Of a stretch of 64,000 nt of DNA, positions 61,935-64,000 are shown in pieces. A program made the position numbers and the translations under genes. Numbering within the stretch: position 1 is the first letter of the stretch; each line of letters begins with the position of its first letter. Origin of the DNA: Janthinobacterium sp. 1_2014MBL_MicDiv (GTDB lineage: Bacteria > Pseudomonadota > Gammaproteobacteria > Burkholderiales > Burkholderiaceae_D); contig NZ_CP011319.1 in assembly GCF_001865675.1 (NCBI RefSeq), positions 3,534,001 through 3,598,000 on the forward strand. The letters are read 5' to 3'. The notes below the pieces were generated by a model. It saw nothing but the letters and a program-made list of their open reading frames with translations. It was not told the DNA's origin and made no database searches.

Positions 61935-62774
61935 ATGCGCAACGTTTCCACCCGCCCCCTGGGCCGCGCCGCCGTGCATGCGATCCTGGCCGGCTATACC
62001 ATCATCGCCCTGTTCCCCATCGTCTTGATCCTGATCAACTCGGTCAAGACGCGGGCCGCCATCTTCGACAATCCGCTGGCCCTGCCCACGCCCGCCACCT
62101 TTTCCCTCGTGGGCTTTCACAAGGTGCTGGCCAACTCGGACTTCCTGCTGTATTTCGGCAACAGCCTGTTCGTCACCTTGCTGTCGCTGCTGCTGATCGT
62201 GCTGTTCGGCGCCATGGCTGCCTGGGCCTTGTCCGAATACACGTTTACGGGCAACCGCCTGCTGACCCTGTACCTGGCGCTGGGCATCATGATCCCCATC
62301 CGCCTGGGCACGGTCTCCATCCTGGAACTGGTGGTGCGGCTCGACCTGATCAACACCCTGACGGCGCTGGTGCTGGTCTACACGGCGCAGGGCCTGCCGC
62401 TGGCCGTGATGATTCTGTCCGAATTCGTGCGCCAGGTGCCGCGCGAACTGAAGGATGCGGCGCGCTGCGACGGCGTGGGCGAGTTTGCCATCTTCTTCCA
62501 GGTGATCCTGCCGCTGATCCGCCCCGCCATCGCCACGGTGGCCGTGTTCACCATGATACCCGCCTGGAACGACCTGTGGTTCCCGCTGATCCTGGCGCCG
62601 TCAGACCGCACCAAGACCGTCACGCTGGGCGTGCAGCAATTCATCGGCCAATACGTGACGGACTGGAACTCCGTGCTGGCGGCGCTGTCGCTGGCCGTCA
62701 TTCCCGTGCTCGTCATGTACGTCATTTTCTCTCGTCAACTGATCCGCGGCCTGACGTCCGGCGCGGTCAAATAA
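61935..62774 (+). CDS. CUT1 ABC permease, MalG type
   Basis: This 279-residue permease has six helices. The EAA loop is ELKDAARCDGVGEFAIFFQVILPLIRP, and the characteristic IPAWNDLWFPLIL follows. TAAGGG precedes ATG 61935, eight bases after the MalF-type gene. The long open frame from 61194 is a shadow up to this start. Confidence 0.94.
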   Translation: MRNVSTRPLGRAAVHAILAGYTIIALFPIVLILINSVKTRAAIFDNPLALPTPATFSLVGFHKVLANSDFLLYFGNSLFVTLLSLLLIVLFGAMAAWALSEYTFTGNRLLTLYLALGIMIPIRLGTVSILELVVRLDLINTLTALVLVYTAQGLPLAVMILSEFVRQVPRELKDAARCDGVGEFAIFFQVILPLIRPAIATVAVFTMIPAWNDLWFPLILAPSDRTKTVTLGVQQFIGQYVTDWNSVLAALSLAVIPVLVMYVIFSRQLIRGLTSGAVK

Positions 62775-62784
62775 TAGGTGCGCC

Positions 62785-63918
<1,134 letters not shown>

Positions 63919-63969
63919 GCATCGCGCCCAGGCAGTCCCCCCGATTGGATCGGCAGCGATCCGGTACGA

Positions 63970-63990
63970 CGTGCCCAAGCACGCATTTTT
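63970..63990 (+). terminator. Weak rho-independent terminator after the sugar importer
   Basis: CGTGC/GCACG with a four-base loop (63970-63983) is followed by a run of five T at 63986-63990. The stem is only five pairs, so activity is uncertain. It is 52 bp past the ATPase stop, at the right edge of the window. Confidence 0.4.
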
Positions 63991-64000
63991 ATAACGACAA

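Overview
The window is a stretch of GC-rich bacterial chromosome. The gene families point to a motile, aerobic betaproteobacterium of the Oxalobacteraceae, most like Janthinobacterium or Massilia. That placement is inference from the flagellar gene flgL, the small DUF3460 protein, a Betaproteobacteria-style inositol (iol) cluster and recCBD. No marker gene fixes the species. I saw no rRNA, tRNA, CRISPR array, phage gene, transposase or insertion sequence. Almost all of the window is coding.

Layout. 1-5 kb: the 3' end of flgL, an unknown flagellum-linked protein, a family 9 glycosyltransferase and a PAS-GGDEF-EAL protein. 5-13.2 kb: mostly single genes. These are a PACE efflux pump, a LysR regulator, a DUF3460 protein, a Tat lipoprotein of the DUF882/M15 peptidase type, a degenerate EAL protein, a class II glutamine amidotransferase, a GNAT enzyme, a sulfate-binding protein, an exported protein and a Mop/TOBE protein. 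13.2-21 kb: an exported DsrE-like protein, a LytS/LytTR two-component pair, a D,D-endopeptidase, a divergent EamA/LysR pair and a chemoreceptor with a CheR/CheB-docking tail. 21-30 kb: recC-recB-recD in one operon. 30-36 kb: a CHASE-type hybrid kinase and a divergent LysR/cyclase pair. 35.5-38.3 kb: a nitrate regulatory set, nasT, a nasS-like gene and the siroheme gene cobA. A sigma-54-type promoter and an NtrC-like site lie between nasT and nasS.

38.3-52 kb is a complete myo-inositol catabolic locus. One minus-strand operon runs binding protein, permease, ATPase, iolC (fused to DUF2090), iolD, iolE, iolB, mmsA. A divergent plus-strand operon runs iolR (RpiR family), iolG and a second MocA-type dehydrogenase. 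A 22-bp palindrome in the divergent promoter is the likely IolR operator. Just past mmsA lies a second copy of its last 184 bp. The two copies differ at four bases, all synonymous.

52-64 kb: a HigA-like regulator with no in-frame stop, a DUF885 protein, a TetR/MFS pair with a clear operator, and a sugar locus. In the sugar locus an operon of periplasmic binding protein, OmpR-type regulator and EnvZ-type kinase faces a full MalEFGK-type ABC importer. This suggests a two-component system that uses its own sugar-binding protein as receptor.
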